Part shown: positions 41,594 to 54,382 of the stretch, in pieces | Layout: each line of letters opens with the position of its first letter | Position numbering within the stretch: position 1 is the stretch's first letter | Assembly (NCBI GenBank): GCA_964019425.1 | Contig: OZ025825.1 | Location: 317,001 to 381,000, forward strand | From: Flectonema sp. DT1601 | Lineage: Eukaryota; Euglenozoa; Diplonemea; Diplonemida; Diplonemidae | DNA: 64,000 nucleotides | Reading direction: 5' to 3' | Program-made: the position numbers and the translations under genes | Notes under the pieces: model-generated | Seen by the model: the letters and a program-made list of their open reading frames with translations, nothing else | Told to the model about the DNA's origin: nothing | Databases searched by the model: none

Positions 41594-42070
41594 CTTCAAG
41601 AAGGGTGTTTCATGATTTGTGGTTGCGCGTGCGAAACCTCACGAGAACCTGACGGGAAGGACAAAAGAAATACCTGCACAGTATCAACATAACTAACAGT
41701 GCGTGGGATTATGTCTGGCAAACGAGGACTACCAACCTGAATAACCTTCAAGTTGAGAGCCGCACGATTAGTGATTGCGTACCTCCACAATCTCATGAGC
41801 CCCTTTGCAAGTGGATAATATAAAGGAGAATAAACCTAGCCAAGTCTGAAAGAAGTCTGCCTCGAGAAAAAAAAAAGAAAAAAAAAACTTGGGGATAGGA
41901 GTCTCGTGATTTGTGGTTGCGCGTGCGAAACCTCACGAGACTCCGACAGGAAGTGCAACTAGACTCTGGATAAGTTACCACTCCCGAAAGAAATTACGAA
42001 TTTATTATTAGTAATCTTCAGTAAAGAATCATTATGATTTTTGGCTGCGCATGCGAAACCTCACAAGATC
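41594..42070. repeat. Diverged, dispersed copies of the hairpin repeat
   Basis: At least three degenerate copies at 41594-41660, 41888-41953 and 42028-42070, recognised by TGGTTGCGCGTGCGAAACC-like cores and the CGACAGGAAG end. The 41888 copy has a perfect 12-bp stem: GGAGTCTCGTGA (41898-41909) with TCACGAGACTCC (41933-41944). They flank the tandem arrays and look older. Confidence 0.85.
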
Positions 42071-42324
42071 AAAAGACTGAAGATAAGGGTGTGGGTGCGT
42101 GTGTGCGTTTTTGTGGATTACGTGTTGGTGGATTTGTGTATCTGCTGCGCATGGAAAAGTAGGAGTCTGAAGGAATCTCACAGGGGTATAATTACGTGAA
42201 AAAAGCCAACAGAACCAACAACCACAACCAATATCAGTACTTCAATTATTCTGCGAAGTGTGACTTGGTTGTGGCAGTGATTACGAGTAGGGTAACTATT
42301 AGAATGGAATCTGCCAACTTCTGA

Positions 42325-44354
42325 CCTTCAGGATGGGAGTTCTATGATTTTTGGTTACGCATGCGAAACCTCACGAAACTCCGACAGGAAGGAAAAGGCG
42401 TAGCTACATTACAAACAATAAATAAGATATATCAAGCATAAAACGGGAAGAGGTTAACAACAGTAACAAATATTTTTGAAGCCCCAGCAACCTTCAGGAT
42501 GGGAGACCCGCGAAGAATGGTTACGCAAGCGAAACCTCGCGAAACTCCGACAGGAAGGCGTAGCTCATTGCAAACAATAAATAAGATATATCAAGCATAA
42601 AACGGGAAGAGGTTAACAACAGTAACAAATACTTTGAAGCCCTAGCAACCTTCAGGATGGGAGACTCGCGAAGAATGGTTACGCATGCGAAACCTCGCGA
42701 AACCCCGACAGGAAGGACGAGGCGTAGCTACATTGCAAACAATAAATAAGATATGTCAAGCATAAAACGGGAAGAGGAACAAATACTCTTAAAGCCCTAG
42801 CAACCTTCAGGATGGGAGACTCGCGAAGAATGGTTACGCGTGCGAAACCTCGCGGGACTCCGACAAGAAGGAAAAAACGTAGCTGCATTGCAAACAATAA
42901 ATAAGATATGTCAAGCATAAAACGGAAGAGGTCGGCAACAGTAACAAATACTTTTAAAGCCCTAGCAACCTTCAGGATGGGAGACCCGCGAAAAATGGTT
43001 ACGCATGCGAAACCTCGCGGTCCCCGACAGGAAGGTTACAGTAACAAATACTTTTAAAGCCTCAGCAACCTTCAGGATGGGAGACTCGCGAAGAATGGTT
43101 ACGCGTGCGAAACCTCGCGGTCCCCGACAGGAAGGCTACAGTAACAAATACTTTTAAAGCCTCAGCAACCTTCAGGATGGGAGTCTCGCGAAGAATGGTT
43201 ACGAGTGCGAAACCTCGCGGGACTCCGACAGGAAGGCGTAGCTCATTGCAAACAATAAATTAGATATATCAAGCATAAAACGGGAAGAGGTTAACAATAG
43301 TAACAAATACTTTTAAAGCCCTAGCAACCTTCAGGATGGGAGACTCGCGAAGAATGGTTACGCATGCGAAACCTCGCGGTCCCCGACAGGAAGGTTACAG
43401 TAACAAATACTTTGAAGCCTAACAACCTTCAGGATGGGAGACTCGCGAAGAATGGTTACGCGTGCGAAACCTCGCGGGACTCCGACAGGAAGGAAAAGGC
43501 GTAGCTACATTGCAAACAATAAATAAGATATGTCAAGCATAAAACGGGAAGAGGTTAACAACAGTAACAAATACTTTTAAAGCCCTAGCAACCTTCAGGA
43601 TGGGAGACTCGCGAAGAATGGTTACGCATGCGAAACCTCGCGAAACTCCGACAGGAAGGTTACAGTAACAAATACTTTGAAGCCCAACAACCTTCAGGAT
43701 GGGAGACTCGCGAAGAATGGTTACGCGTGCGAAACCTCGCGGGACTCCGACAGGAAGGACGAGGCGTAGCTACATTGCAAACAATAAATAAGATATATCA
43801 AGCATAAAACGGGAAGAGGTTAACAACAGTAACAAATATTTTTGAAGCCTCAGCAACCTTCAGGATGGGAGACTCGCGAAGAATGGTTACGCATGCGAAA
43901 CCTCACGAAACCCCGACAGGAGGGACAAGGCGTAGCTACATTGCAAACAATAAATAAGATATGTCAAGCATAAAACGGGAATAGGTTAACAACAGTAACA
44001 AATATTTTTGAAGTCCTAACAACCTTCAGGATGGGAGACTCGCGAAGAATGGTTACGCATGCGAAACCTCGCGGTCCCCGACAGGAAGGTTACAGTAACA
44101 AATACTTTGAAGCCCTAACAACCTTCAGGATGGGAGACTCGCGAAAAATGGTTACGCGTGCGAAACCTCGCGGGACTCCGACAGGAAGGAAAAAACGTAG
44201 CTACATTGCAAACAATAAATAAGACATATCAAGCATAAAACGGGAAGAGGTTAACAATAGTAACAAATATTTTTAAAGCCCAACAACCTTCAGGATGGGA
44301 GACTCGCGAAGAATGGTTACGCGTGCGAAACCTCGCGGGACTCCGACAGGAAGG
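42325..44354. repeat. Hairpin satellite, array A
   Basis: Tandem short (about 99 bp) and long (about 165 bp) units in mixed order. Every unit ends in a core of about 63 bases from CCTTCAGGATGGGAG to CGACAGGAAGG; the long unit adds a segment with GCAAACAATAAATAAGATAT. The array starts at a boundary (ACTTCTGACCTTCAGGATGG) also used by arrays B and C. Confidence 0.95.
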
Positions 44355-46679
44355 GAGCAACAGGCTGACTAAGTAACTCAAATTATTCAAAATGGGAGTC
44401 ACGCGACTAAGTTGGTTATAAGAAACCTCACGAACCCCGACAGGAATAAAAAAATAAAGTTTAAAAAGCGCATTCAGAGGGCGGCCTATCATAAAATAAT
44501 ATCGCAATTTAGAATCTGATTGGTTACCGTGACCAAAGACATCTTCTTCAGAATGAGAATCGTGTGAACGGCAGTTGTGTGAAACCCCCACAAGACTCCA
44601 ACAAGATGATACCCTTGAATCCACACAGAGAGCATCATAGTTTAAACAACTCTCAAATATAATAACATAATTCATCAGATAAAAACACAACTAAAAAATA
44701 TTAACAGCGTCTGGGCGGTTACATCTCATCTGTAGAGACAACATTAACCCGAGACATTTGTTACATTAATTATCAATAATAATAAAAAAACACGCTCGTT
44801 AAAAAAAACGAGAAAAAAGTGAGTGAGAGAGAGAGAGAGAGTAAGAGAAGAGACTAAAAAAGGTTGCACGTATTTTTCTCGACAACTATTCTCCAGCAAG
44901 AAAAACTAGAAAAATCAATGATTGTCGGAAAATATGGAAACAGGATAACAACAGGAGTCCATAAGTCCGTTACAGTAAGTGCATTTTTTTTTATAAACTT
45001 TAAAAAAAAAAAAAAAAAAAAAAAAATAGTTAGTTAAATGTCGAGCAGTATCTCAAACAAGAGAAGAAGGAGGTTACAGTAAACAACAATAATTATAATA
45101 TTAAAAAAAGAAGTTTCAATAAAAAGCTAAATTGCGTTCAATACTTCTGACACACATGTTCTTCAGGATGAGAGCCAATGCGATTAATAGTTCATTGCAA
45201 GAACCTCACAAGACCCCGACAGGAAGAATTGTATGTAACAATCTTTAGGTAGAACTTAATAGGATATGACCGCCATCTGTGTTTTTAAAGAAAATTAACG
45301 AAATTCTGACACGAAGAATCCACTGTGAGATTTTATTGATAGGTACACAAGTAGGTCAACAGATATAGTATAGATGTCATCTTATTATCGTTTTTATCAC
45401 CAACACGATTTTGAGTATTTGCGCGAGAAAAAAAAAGAAGAAAAAAACAGGCGCAGAAAGGTTGCACGACTTCCAAGAATAATCTCCCCAAGGACGGGAA
45501 TCACATGATTTTGTGGTTCTATTTGAGAAGACTCCCTCTCACCATTCTTTTGACCCCGACAGGGAACAATGATTTCACTTTTATTTTTTTCCTTTTTCTT
45601 TTTTTAAATAATTCCCCTCTAAAGACATGATTAATATACCATCTGTAAAAAGTTTTTTGTGTAGAATGCTGATGCGGGAATAAGTGGTCCATCCGCAACT
45701 CTCAATTATAATATTATAAGCAAACTATCTTCAGGATGGGGGAGTCATGATTTTGTAGTTCTTTAAGGTCCTCACGTGATCCCTTTACATTTGTCAACTT
45801 AAATAGGAACAGCTAATTACGAACGAATAAAGAGGAGTGCACTAGTACGTCTTGACTGGGTTATATGAAGTAACAGCCTGCAGGATTATCTAAACGACAT
45901 GTGTAGTAAAAAACAATAAATTAGTTTTCCGTTATTAGAGAACAACGGTTAGCTTCTTTTGAACGTGAAAAAAATAAAGGAAGCGATCTGACCCTTCAGC
46001 ATCCCCCTCAGTCATTGTGCAGCTCCTAAGAAATCATTTTTTTTTTCTTTTTGTACAACCTATATCAGGGGAATAACACTAATAATAATAAGATTTTTTA
46101 GCTTCACAACTGGTTTATTTAATTCAACTCTTTTGCAAAAAAAAAGATAACTAGAAAAGCATCAAAACCTGCTGATGTATGTAAAAACGGAACAGAGACA
46201 CGCCCCACAGTACAGTACAACTGAGTTACTGCAACTGGAAATATTACTGCGTGAAAAAATTAATGCGGTTTCTTCCACTTAGTGGTAGAAAAAAAATTAT
46301 TTGCTTTTTTGCTGTGTAAGGCACCAGCAGAAAAATGCAGCTGGAAAAAAATTAATTCTGAGCAGAAATATTAGTGCGTAGAAAAATTAGTGCGGTTTTT
46401 TCCAGATTTGGAAATTAGTGCGGCTTTTTCCACGCAGCAATATTGCCAGTTGCAGTATCGAAAAATGGTAATTAGCTTTTCTTATGCTGTATGCACCTGG
46501 AAATGAAAGGAAAATATAAAATAAAGAACCAGTATAAGATTACTAACTTCGAAGCATCAATGCCGTGGTGCAGATTACTTCTGTGTAGCAGTTGGACCGA
46601 GACCGTTTCGATTCGACGGTACACCGGCACCACCACCAGAGAGAGGGAAACTATTAGAATGCAATCTGCCAACTTCTGA
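44355..46679. repeat. Macrosatellite spacer, copy 1 (2.3 kb)
   Basis: Near-identical to 58689-61017. It contains progressively decayed hairpin copies (about 44396-44456, 45160-45226, 45490-45570, 45729-45785), a GA repeat near 44823-44840, A runs and a small MITE. A 153-codon frame (44229-44690) is conserved between copies only because the DNA is duplicated; it has no coding character. No gene is recognised. Confidence 0.92.
46229..46455. mobile_element. Small MITE with TA target site, copy 1
   Basis: Inverted ends CTGCAACTGG(A/C)AATATT with CTGCGTG, about 25 bases long, flanked by TA on both sides (46227-46228, 46456-46457), which suggests the Tc1/mariner group. The interior repeats TTAGTGCGG and TTTTTCCA motifs. 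No coding capacity. Confidence 0.75.
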
Positions 46680-49600
46680 CCTTCAGGATGGGAGTTCTAT
46701 GATTCTTGGTTACGCATGCGAAACCTCACGAAACTCCGACAGGAAGGAAAAGGCGTAGCTACATTGCAAACAATAAATAAGATATGTCAAGCATAAACGG
46801 AAGAGGTCGGCAACAGCAACAAATTCTTTTAAAGCCCTAGCAACCTTCAGGATGGGAGACCTCAGGATGGGAGACCTTCAGGATGGGAAGCCTCAGGAAG
46901 GAAAAAACGTAGCTGCATTGCAAACAATAAATAAGATATGTCAATCATAAAACGGAAGAGGTCGGCAACAGAAACAAATACCTTTAAAGCCCTAGCAACC
47001 TTCAGGATGGGAGACTCCCGAAAAATGGTTACGCGTGCGAAACCTCGCGAAACTCCGACAGGAAGGACGAGGCGTAACTACATTGCAAACAATAAATAAG
47101 ATATGTCAAGCATAAAACGGAAGAGGTCGGCAACAGCAACAAATACTTTTAAAGCCCTAGCAACCTTCAGGATGGGAGACTCGCGAAGAATTGATACGCG
47201 TGCGAAACCTCACGTGACTCCGACAGGAAGGAAAAAACGTAGCTGCATTGCAAACAATAAATAAGATATGTCAAGCATAAAACAGAAGAGGTCGGCAACA
47301 GAAACAAATACTTTTAAAGCCCTAGCAACCTTCAGGATGGGAGTCTCGCGAAGAATGGTTACGCATGCGAAACCTCGCGGGACTCCGACAGGAAGGACAA
47401 GGCGTAGCTACATTGCAAACAATAGATAAGGTATCAAGCATAAAACGGGAAGAGGTTAACAACAGTAACAATTACTTTTAAAGCCCCAGCAACCATCAGA
47501 ATAGGAGACTCGCGAAAAATGGTTACGCGTGCGAAACCTCGCGGTCCCCGACAGGAAAGTTACAGTAACAAATTCTTTTAAAGCCTAGCAACCTTCAGGA
47601 TGGGAGACTCGCGAAAAATGGATACGCATGCGAAACCTCGCGGGACTCCGACAGGAAGGCGTAGATCATTGCAAACAATAAATAAGATATATCAAGCATT
47701 TGAAGCCCTAACAACCTTCAGGATGGGAGACTCGCGAAGAAAGGTTTCGCGTGCGAAACCTCGCGAAACTCCGACAGGAAGGTTACAGTAACAAATACTT
47801 TGAAGCCCTAACAACCTTCAGGATGGGAGACTCGCGAAAAATGGTTACTAGTGCGAAACCTCGCGAGACTCCGACAGGAAGGAAAAAACGTAGCTGCATT
47901 GCAAACAATAAATAAGATATGTCAAGCATAAAACGGAAGAGGTCGGCAACAGTAACAAATACTTTTAAAGCCCTAGCAACCTTCAGGATGGGAGACTCGC
48001 GAAGAATGGTTACGCATGCGAAACCTCGCGAAACTCCGACAGGAAGGTTACAGTAACAAATACTTTAAAGCCTCAGCAACCTTCAGGATGGGAGACTCGC
48101 GAAAAATGGTTACGCATGCGAAACCTCGCGAAACTCCGACAGGAAGGTTACAGTAACAAATACTTTAAAGCCTCAGCAACCTTCAGGATGGGAGACTCGC
48201 GAAAAATGGTTACTAGTGCGAAACCTCGCGAGACTCCGACAGGAAGGAAAAAACGTAGCTGCATTGCAAACAATAAATAAGATATGTCAAGCATAAAACG
48301 GAAGAGGTCGGCAACAGTAACAAATACTTTTAAAGCCCTAGCAACCTCCAGGATTGGAGACCCGCGAAAAATGGTTACGCATGCGAAACCTCGCGAAACT
48401 CCGACAGGAAAGTTACAGTAACAAATACTTTTAAAGCCTAGCAAACTTCAGGATGGGAGACTCGCGAAAAATGGATACGCGTGCGAAACCTCGCGGGACT
48501 CCGACAGGAAGGAAAAAACATAGCTGCATTGCAAACAATAAATAAGATATGTCAAGCATAAAACGGGAAGAGGAACAAATACTTTTAAAGCCCTAGCAAC
48601 CTTCAGGATGGGAGACTCCCGAAAAATGGTTACGCGTGCGAAACCTCGCGAAACCCCGACAGGAAGGACGAGGCGTAACTACATTGCAAACAATAAATAA
48701 GATATGTCAAGCATAAAACGGAAGAGGTCGGCAACAGAAACAAATACCTTTAAAGCCCTAGCAACCTTCAGGATGGGAGACTCCCGAAAAATGGTTACGC
48801 GTGCGAAACCTCGCGAAACCCCGACAGGAAGGACGAGGCGTAACTACATTGCAAACAATAAATAAGATATGTCAAGCATAAAACGGAAGAGGGCGGCAAC
48901 AGCAACAAATTCTTTTAAAGCCCTAGCAACCTTCAGGATGGGAGACTCGCGAAGAATTGATACGCATGCGAAACCTCACGTGACTCCAACAGGAAGGAAA
49001 AAACGTAGCTGCATTGCAAACAATAAATAAGATATGTCAAGCATAAAACAGAAGAGGTCGGCAACAGAAACAAATACTTTTAAAGCCCTAGCAACCTTCA
49101 GGATGGGAGTCTCGCGAAGAATGGTTACGCATGCGAAACCTCGCGGGACTCCGACAGGAAGGACAAGGCATAGCTACATTGCAAACAATAGATAAGGTAT
49201 CAAGCATAAAACGGGAAGAGGTTAACAACAGTAACAATTACTTTTAAAGCCCCAGCAACCTTCAGGATGGGAGACCCGCGAAAAATGGTTACGCGTGCGA
49301 AACCTCGCGAAACTCCGACAGGAAGGTTACAGTAACAAATACTTTGAAGCCCAACAACCTTCAGGATGGGAGACTCGCGAAGAATGGTTACGCGTGCGAA
49401 ACCTCGCGAAACTCCGACAGGAAGGTTACAGTAACAAATACTTTGAAGCCCAACAACCTTCAGGATGGGAGACTCGCGAAGAAAGGTTTCGCGTGCGAAA
49501 CCTCGCGAAACTCCGACAGGAAGGTTACAGTAACAAATACTTTGAAGCCCAACAACCTTCAGGATGGGAGACTCGCGAAGAATGGTTACGCGTGCGAAAC

Positions 49601-49999
49601 CTCGCGGGACTCCGACAGGAAGGAAAAAACATAGCTGCATTGCAAACAATAAATAAGATATGTCAAGCATAAAACGGAAGAGGTCGGCAACAGTAACAAA
49701 TACTTTTAAAGCCCTAGCAACCTTCAGGATGGGAGACTCGCGAAGAATGGTTTCGCGTGCGAAACCTCGCGAAACTCCGACAGGAAGGTTACAGTAACAA
49801 ATACTTTGAAGCCCAACAACCTTCAGGATGGGAGACTCGCGAAGAATGGTTACGCGTGCGAAACCTCGCGGGACTCCGACAGGAAGGAAAAAACATAGCT
49901 GCATTGCAAACAATAAATAAGATATGTCAAGCATAAAACGGAAGAGGTCGGCAACAGTAACAAATACTTTTAAAGCCCTAGCAACCTTCAGGATGGGAG
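46680..49999. repeat. Hairpin satellite, array B (part before the LINE)
   Basis: Same unit types as array A, with many long units. The array is interrupted at 49999 inside a core (…GATGGGAG) by the LINE and resumes at 56230 after the duplicated GGGAG. Confidence 0.95.
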
Positions 50000-50353
50000 T
50001 TAGTTAGTTAGTTAGTTATTTAATCCAACGTTACTGTATATTATGAGTGCTAGGTAACTCACAGTAACAGAGGACCCAATCCGTAGCCATATCCGAAGAT
50101 TTCGCATGGATTGTTGAAGTAGCATCGACTGAAAGATTAATAAATACCAATCTCCAGCTTTCCGCCTCGCCTAGCTTATTAAACTATCGAACTAAAAAAA
50201 AATAAAAAATAAAAAAAATATAAAATAAAATAAAATAAAATAAACAAAAAAAAAAATTAATAATAAATAAATAAAAATCATCAAAATTAAAACGGGATAG
50301 AACAATTACACTGATAATATACTAAAGCACTCGTAGAGCATTAACAATTAACG

Positions 50354-53300
50354 CTAGGTTGGCAGCAGCCATTTATTTGAATCGAACCACACTGGATCGA
50401 TCCGAGTAAATTTAGAAGACCTTATCTTCTCCAGGAATGAGTTAAAATGTTGGTTTTTGTTTTTATCCGAATTCAAGAAACAGTATAACTCCAAGTCCCA
50501 CAAATGGTCGTAGACTTTTTCGATTTCATTTGCGTTATAAACTTCTGAGATCAGTTTTCTGACTTCCTCCTTACACTTCGAATCAAGTGTGGTAACAGTG
50601 GAATGAACGGACAAATATTTGACAAGACGTTGTCGAGGGACCGCTCGACGTAACGGGAAGCTGTCGTGTAGGCTCCTGAGGTCATTCAAGAGCGATATGA
50701 GAGCCAATTGGTTTTCAGTAGCAAAAAACTTGTGTAGATGTTGACCCACATCCTCATCTTGATCATTAAATACCATCTGTGGGAAGTGAATTTGAACAAA
50801 CATCTTAGTCTCCGGACATTTCGATAGTAAATGGTGAGTATCTGTATCTCTTTTATTACAGAAGAGACAGTTTGATAATCCCTTTCTTGGTTGCTTCACA
50901 AGCGGATGGTGTCCAGTCCTGAGGCGGGCGATTTGCATTTCTCCCTCACGGTTAAGATCCGGGTGGAAGCGTTGAGCACCTCTGCCCATTGTCGATAAAG
51001 AGTGCACATGTGATGTACTGCGCTGCTCGTACCAGTTTCTTCGGATTTTATTATTCACTGAACATTGGGTCATCCTGTAGTCAAACTTGACCACTGTTAA
51101 GGGAATAGCAGAAGCCGCTGCTTTGTTGGCGAGAGAATCGGCCATTTCATTTCCGATGATCCCACAGTGTGAGGGGACAAATTGTAGGGTGATCGGACGC
51201 TGGAGCAGCGATATTCTCCTAAATAATTCGGCATTAGTCGCTGAATGTTGCTTCAGATGTCCACGCTCAAGACTTCGAAGTGCTGACTGACTATCCGTGA
51301 TTATATTAATCCTCCCACTTGGCAGGCAAGACGAATACTTTTCAATCAAATTCACTGCTGATAACAGAGCCTGTTGCTCGGCATTATAAATCATCAGAGA
51401 TGGGTCGTAACGATGTATTTCTTTGATGCATCTCTTTCCAAAGATTAAAACTGCTGCATTACCACAATGGTAGTTACTTTCTTTATCTTGGAAGTAGGAT
51501 GCATCTGTATACAGCGAGGCCACTGACTTTGGGAGGGTCTTAATTTTTCCAAGTGCAGCTAACAAATTCTTGCATGGGTCCATGGACTTACGGAAATCTG
51601 CCCAGGAATTGATAATAACATCCGGGGGTGGTCCCCAAGGAGTCTGGTGATGCGGTAGGCAGAGCATTGATCTTTCATTAGGGGTCACATAAGTCTTGGC
51701 ATGGGGTTCTGCGTAGAGTTTCCACGAGCTAGACTTTTCAGGGTGAACCAACGACCGAGTCGGGCAATCGTCTGGGAGCCTCAGGAAACGTTCGTAGGAT
51801 AAAGCCAGGACTTTAGCCACGTGTAGTTTGAACGGGGGAATACTAGATTCTACCGATAATGCAGTTGAGGAGGTCGATTTGGAGCATCCCGTCAGTCTTA
51901 GTTGAAGTGAACGAAGTGTATTCTCAATAAGTTTCAAAGAATTCTGCTTGATATAGGGTGCATAAGAAGCTAGTCCGTAATAGGCCCTAGAGAGGATCAG
52001 CCCATAGATTGTTTGTCGGAGAACTTCCGTTTTGATTTTAAAAGATGAAACTATCGAAATCAAGCCGATTCCCCGCTTTAGGGTATTTGATAGGTGAGCT
52101 AACTGCGATGTAAAAGATAAATCATCGTCGATAATTATGCCTAGATACCGCGACTGCGACACACGCCTTAGAGGGATTGCAGCCTTTAGAACGAAAGAAC
52201 CCTTTGGCGTCCTTTGTGAAAGTTGAGAGCGGGTCTCAAGGTAGTTACCATTAATTGCAAGTGGGTATACCGGTCCTGTTTTGAAATTGAGCAGAGCTGC
52301 GGCACCATCATCCTGATGTATCCTGATGAAGTCGGCAGAGCCACGGGGAAGGTCGATATCGTCCACCGTAGAGGGAAAATAAAGTCTTGGAAGTCTACAA
52401 ATACTTCTGTCTGAGAAACGTCCTCCGAATGCCAAAAATTCAGTCTTGTTCAGAGAGAGGGACATTGCTGAATCAGCGAGCCAGTTCTCCACTTGTCCTA
52501 TGGCATTGTTCGCCTTGGATTCCAAATCACTAACCGAAGAGCCACTAACAAACACTGTCAAGTCATCCGCGTATAACAGCTTTAAATCGGCTGTGATGGC
52601 ATCCGGTAGGGAGTTCACGTACACACGGAATAAGAGCGGTCCTAGAATACTGCCTTGTGGGACCCCCTTTTTGCAAGAAATCGGGCCTGTACGGTTATGG
52701 CCGTGGAGAAGATGCGCTACTCGGTCCGAGAGGAAATTACCAATCCACCTTACATAAGGGACTGGGATGAGTGTTGTAAGCCTACTCATTAGAATATGGT
52801 GATCCACATTATCAAACGCACCCGAGATATCGAAGAAAATCATCGTTGCACATTTCTCATAATTGTTTTTAACTTCAGCTGCAGCTTCGATCATAACGGC
52901 TATATTTTCCTCCGCTGACCTACCAGGAACAAACCCAGATTGTTTAGGGTCTAGTTTAGAAATCAGCAGATGTTCTAATCTAAAATGGACAAGGGATTCA
53001 ATGAATTTAGCAACTACTGAGGTCAATGAGATAGGACGATAGGAGGCGGCATCAGTCGGGTCCTTTTTGCTACCTTTTAGAATAGGGAGAACATGTGCTA
53101 CTTTCAAACATTTCGGGAAGGTTCCTCTCTGGAAAGACCAGTTTGCAATACGTAGGAGAACTTCCTTAGCCATATCTCCAAAATGATAAATCATGTTGTT
53201 ACTTATAGAATCCGGACCGGAGCCGTCAGACTTTTTCAAAGAATTAAAAACTGCTTGGGCCTCTGCCATTGTAAAAGGAGAGCAACTGGGTTCTGAAAAA

Positions 53301-54361
53301 TCCACCTTTGAAGTATGCGGAATAAGCAAGGGACGATTGTCAGAAGAATCAGGGAAAAAGCGACGTTTGAGCGCTCCGACGTTCACCTGCGGGGTCTCAA
53401 TAACCGTTGACTCTCCTTTCAGTTCTCGTAATTTCTTATAAGTCCAGCTAAAGCCCTTCTTACAACCGTCGATTAGAATAAGTTCAGGGTCCAAATGGCG
53501 ATGTTTGCGTTTAACCCGGAAAGATTCTTTGTGCCACTTATTTGGAAGAGTATCAATCGCAACAGATTCTATTGTTCGAACAAAACTGTCACAGAGTTTA
53601 TTTAAAGATCGTATCCTTTTAAGTCTAAAACAATGGGAGTCAAGTTGTGCGGAGAAGGAGGACCAATGAGATTCCGTAAAACTGTTTTTGAACCATATAC
53701 GATGAGCCGGAATAGCTACCGGTACAGTGAGGGGAGTCACATTAAAATCTGCAACAATTGGGGTATGATCGGAATTAACTTGCCCAGCATCAATCTGCAG
53801 CGAACGCAGACACTTGAACTGCGGCGAGTGCAATAATAAATCGGGCGTTGTACCATGAGCAGGAATAGAAGGAGCCAGAGGTTCAATAGCTAATCCATTA
53901 TTTATAATCCATTCATTTACTATCCTTCCTGAAGAGACGCACCCCTTAGGAATTCGACGCGACCAAGATTCATGATGTGCATTGAAATCACCTACTGCTA
54001 GATCCCCCAAAAACATAGAAGAGGGCAGCTGGCACACCTTCGGTGGGATGTAAATATTAAAAGTTCTAAATATGCCCATGGAAGTCGAGAAACTGCAATG
54101 GATAACCTCAACAGCGGATGGATGCTTACCTACTTCTAATTGGACCGTACCAAGAGACTTTTTGAAATAAGAAAGAAGTCCACCGCCTCCCATTTTAGAA
54201 GAGTCGCACCTATCACGGCGGAATAATGAATATCCTGTAATACCAAGTTGATCATCGGTTACGTCTGCTTTCAACCAAGTTTCCTGGAGGTGGATAATAT
54301 CAGGGTCGTGAGCTTCGATAATAGCATCGAGATGTGAACGCGATGTTTTATAAGCTCTCAT
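50354..54361 (-). CDS. LINE ORF2: AP-type endonuclease, reverse transcriptase, RNase H
   Basis: 1335 residues counted from the first Met, but the frame is open upstream to 54478 and the nuclease fold begins there (VLSWNMRAY), so that Met is not the true N-terminus. Endonuclease: E27 in LQETW, GDFNAHH with D125 and N127, SDHTPIV with D198 and H199. RT: SYRPISLTS 440-448, motif A FFDISGAFDNVDH with D511, motif B KKGVPQGSILGPLL 564-577, YADD 597-600. RNase H: D953 (YTDAS), E995 (NAEQQAL), D1023 (ITDSQSAL), D1075 (NEMADSLAN) and HCGIIGN. A Cys/His finger lies at C1165, C1168, H1176/1177 and C1182. All catalytic residues are present. Confidence 0.95.
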   Translation of the reverse strand: MRAYKTSRSHLDAIIEAHDPDIIHLQETWLKADVTDDQLGITGYSLFRRDRCDSSKMGGGGLLSYFKKSLGTVQLEVGKHPSAVEVIHCSFSTSMGIFRTFNIYIPPKVCQLPSSMFLGDLAVGDFNAHHESWSRRIPKGCVSSGRIVNEWIINNGLAIEPLAPSIPAHGTTPDLLLHSPQFKCLRSLQIDAGQVNSDHTPIVADFNVTPLTVPVAIPAHRIWFKNSFTESHWSSFSAQLDSHCFRLKRIRSLNKLCDSFVRTIESVAIDTLPNKWHKESFRVKRKHRHLDPELILIDGCKKGFSWTYKKLRELKGESTVIETPQVNVGALKRRFFPDSSDNRPLLIPHTSKVDFSEPSCSPFTMAEAQAVFNSLKKSDGSGPDSISNNMIYHFGDMAKEVLLRIANWSFQRGTFPKCLKVAHVLPILKGSKKDPTDAASYRPISLTSVVAKFIESLVHFRLEHLLISKLDPKQSGFVPGRSAEENIAVMIEAAAEVKNNYEKCATMIFFDISGAFDNVDHHILMSRLTTLIPVPYVRWIGNFLSDRVAHLLHGHNRTGPISCKKGVPQGSILGPLLFRVYVNSLPDAITADLKLLYADDLTVFVSGSSVSDLESKANNAIGQVENWLADSAMSLSLNKTEFLAFGGRFSDRSICRLPRLYFPSTVDDIDLPRGSADFIRIHQDDGAAALLNFKTGPVYPLAINGNYLETRSQLSQRTPKGSFVLKAAIPLRRVSQSRYLGIIIDDDLSFTSQLAHLSNTLKRGIGLISIVSSFKIKTEVLRQTIYGLILSRAYYGLASYAPYIKQNSLKLIENTLRSLQLRLTGCSKSTSSTALSVESSIPPFKLHVAKVLALSYERFLRLPDDCPTRSLVHPEKSSSWKLYAEPHAKTYVTPNERSMLCLPHHQTPWGPPPDVIINSWADFRKSMDPCKNLLAALGKIKTLPKSVASLYTDASYFQDKESNYHCGNAAVLIFGKRCIKEIHRYDPSLMIYNAEQQALLSAVNLIEKYSSCLPSGRINIITDSQSALRSLERGHLKQHSATNAELFRRISLLQRPITLQFVPSHCGIIGNEMADSLANKAAASAIPLTVVKFDYRMTQCSVNNKIRRNWYEQRSTSHVHSLSTMGRGAQRFHPDLNREGEMQIARLRTGHHPLVKQPRKGLSNCLFCNKRDTDTHHLLSKCPETKMFVQIHFPQMVFNDQDEDVGQHLHKFFATENQLALISLLNDLRSLHDSFPLRRAVPRQRLVKYLSVHSTVTTLDSKCKEEVRKLISEVYNANEIEKVYDHLWDLELYCFLNSDKNKNQHFNSFLEKIRSSKFTRIDPVWFDSNKWLLPT

Positions 54362-54382
54362 ATTCCATGAGAGTACCCTAAG

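Noticed and set aside
44229-44690. Conserved gene in the spacer (153 and 146 codons in the two copies)
   Set aside because: Conservation is explained by duplication of the whole spacer. The frame overlaps hairpin repeats and has no domain.
42325-49999. CRISPR-like array of repeats and spacers
   Set aside because: The intervening sequences are themselves repeated and not unique, units are far longer than CRISPR repeats, no cas genes are present, and the host is eukaryotic.
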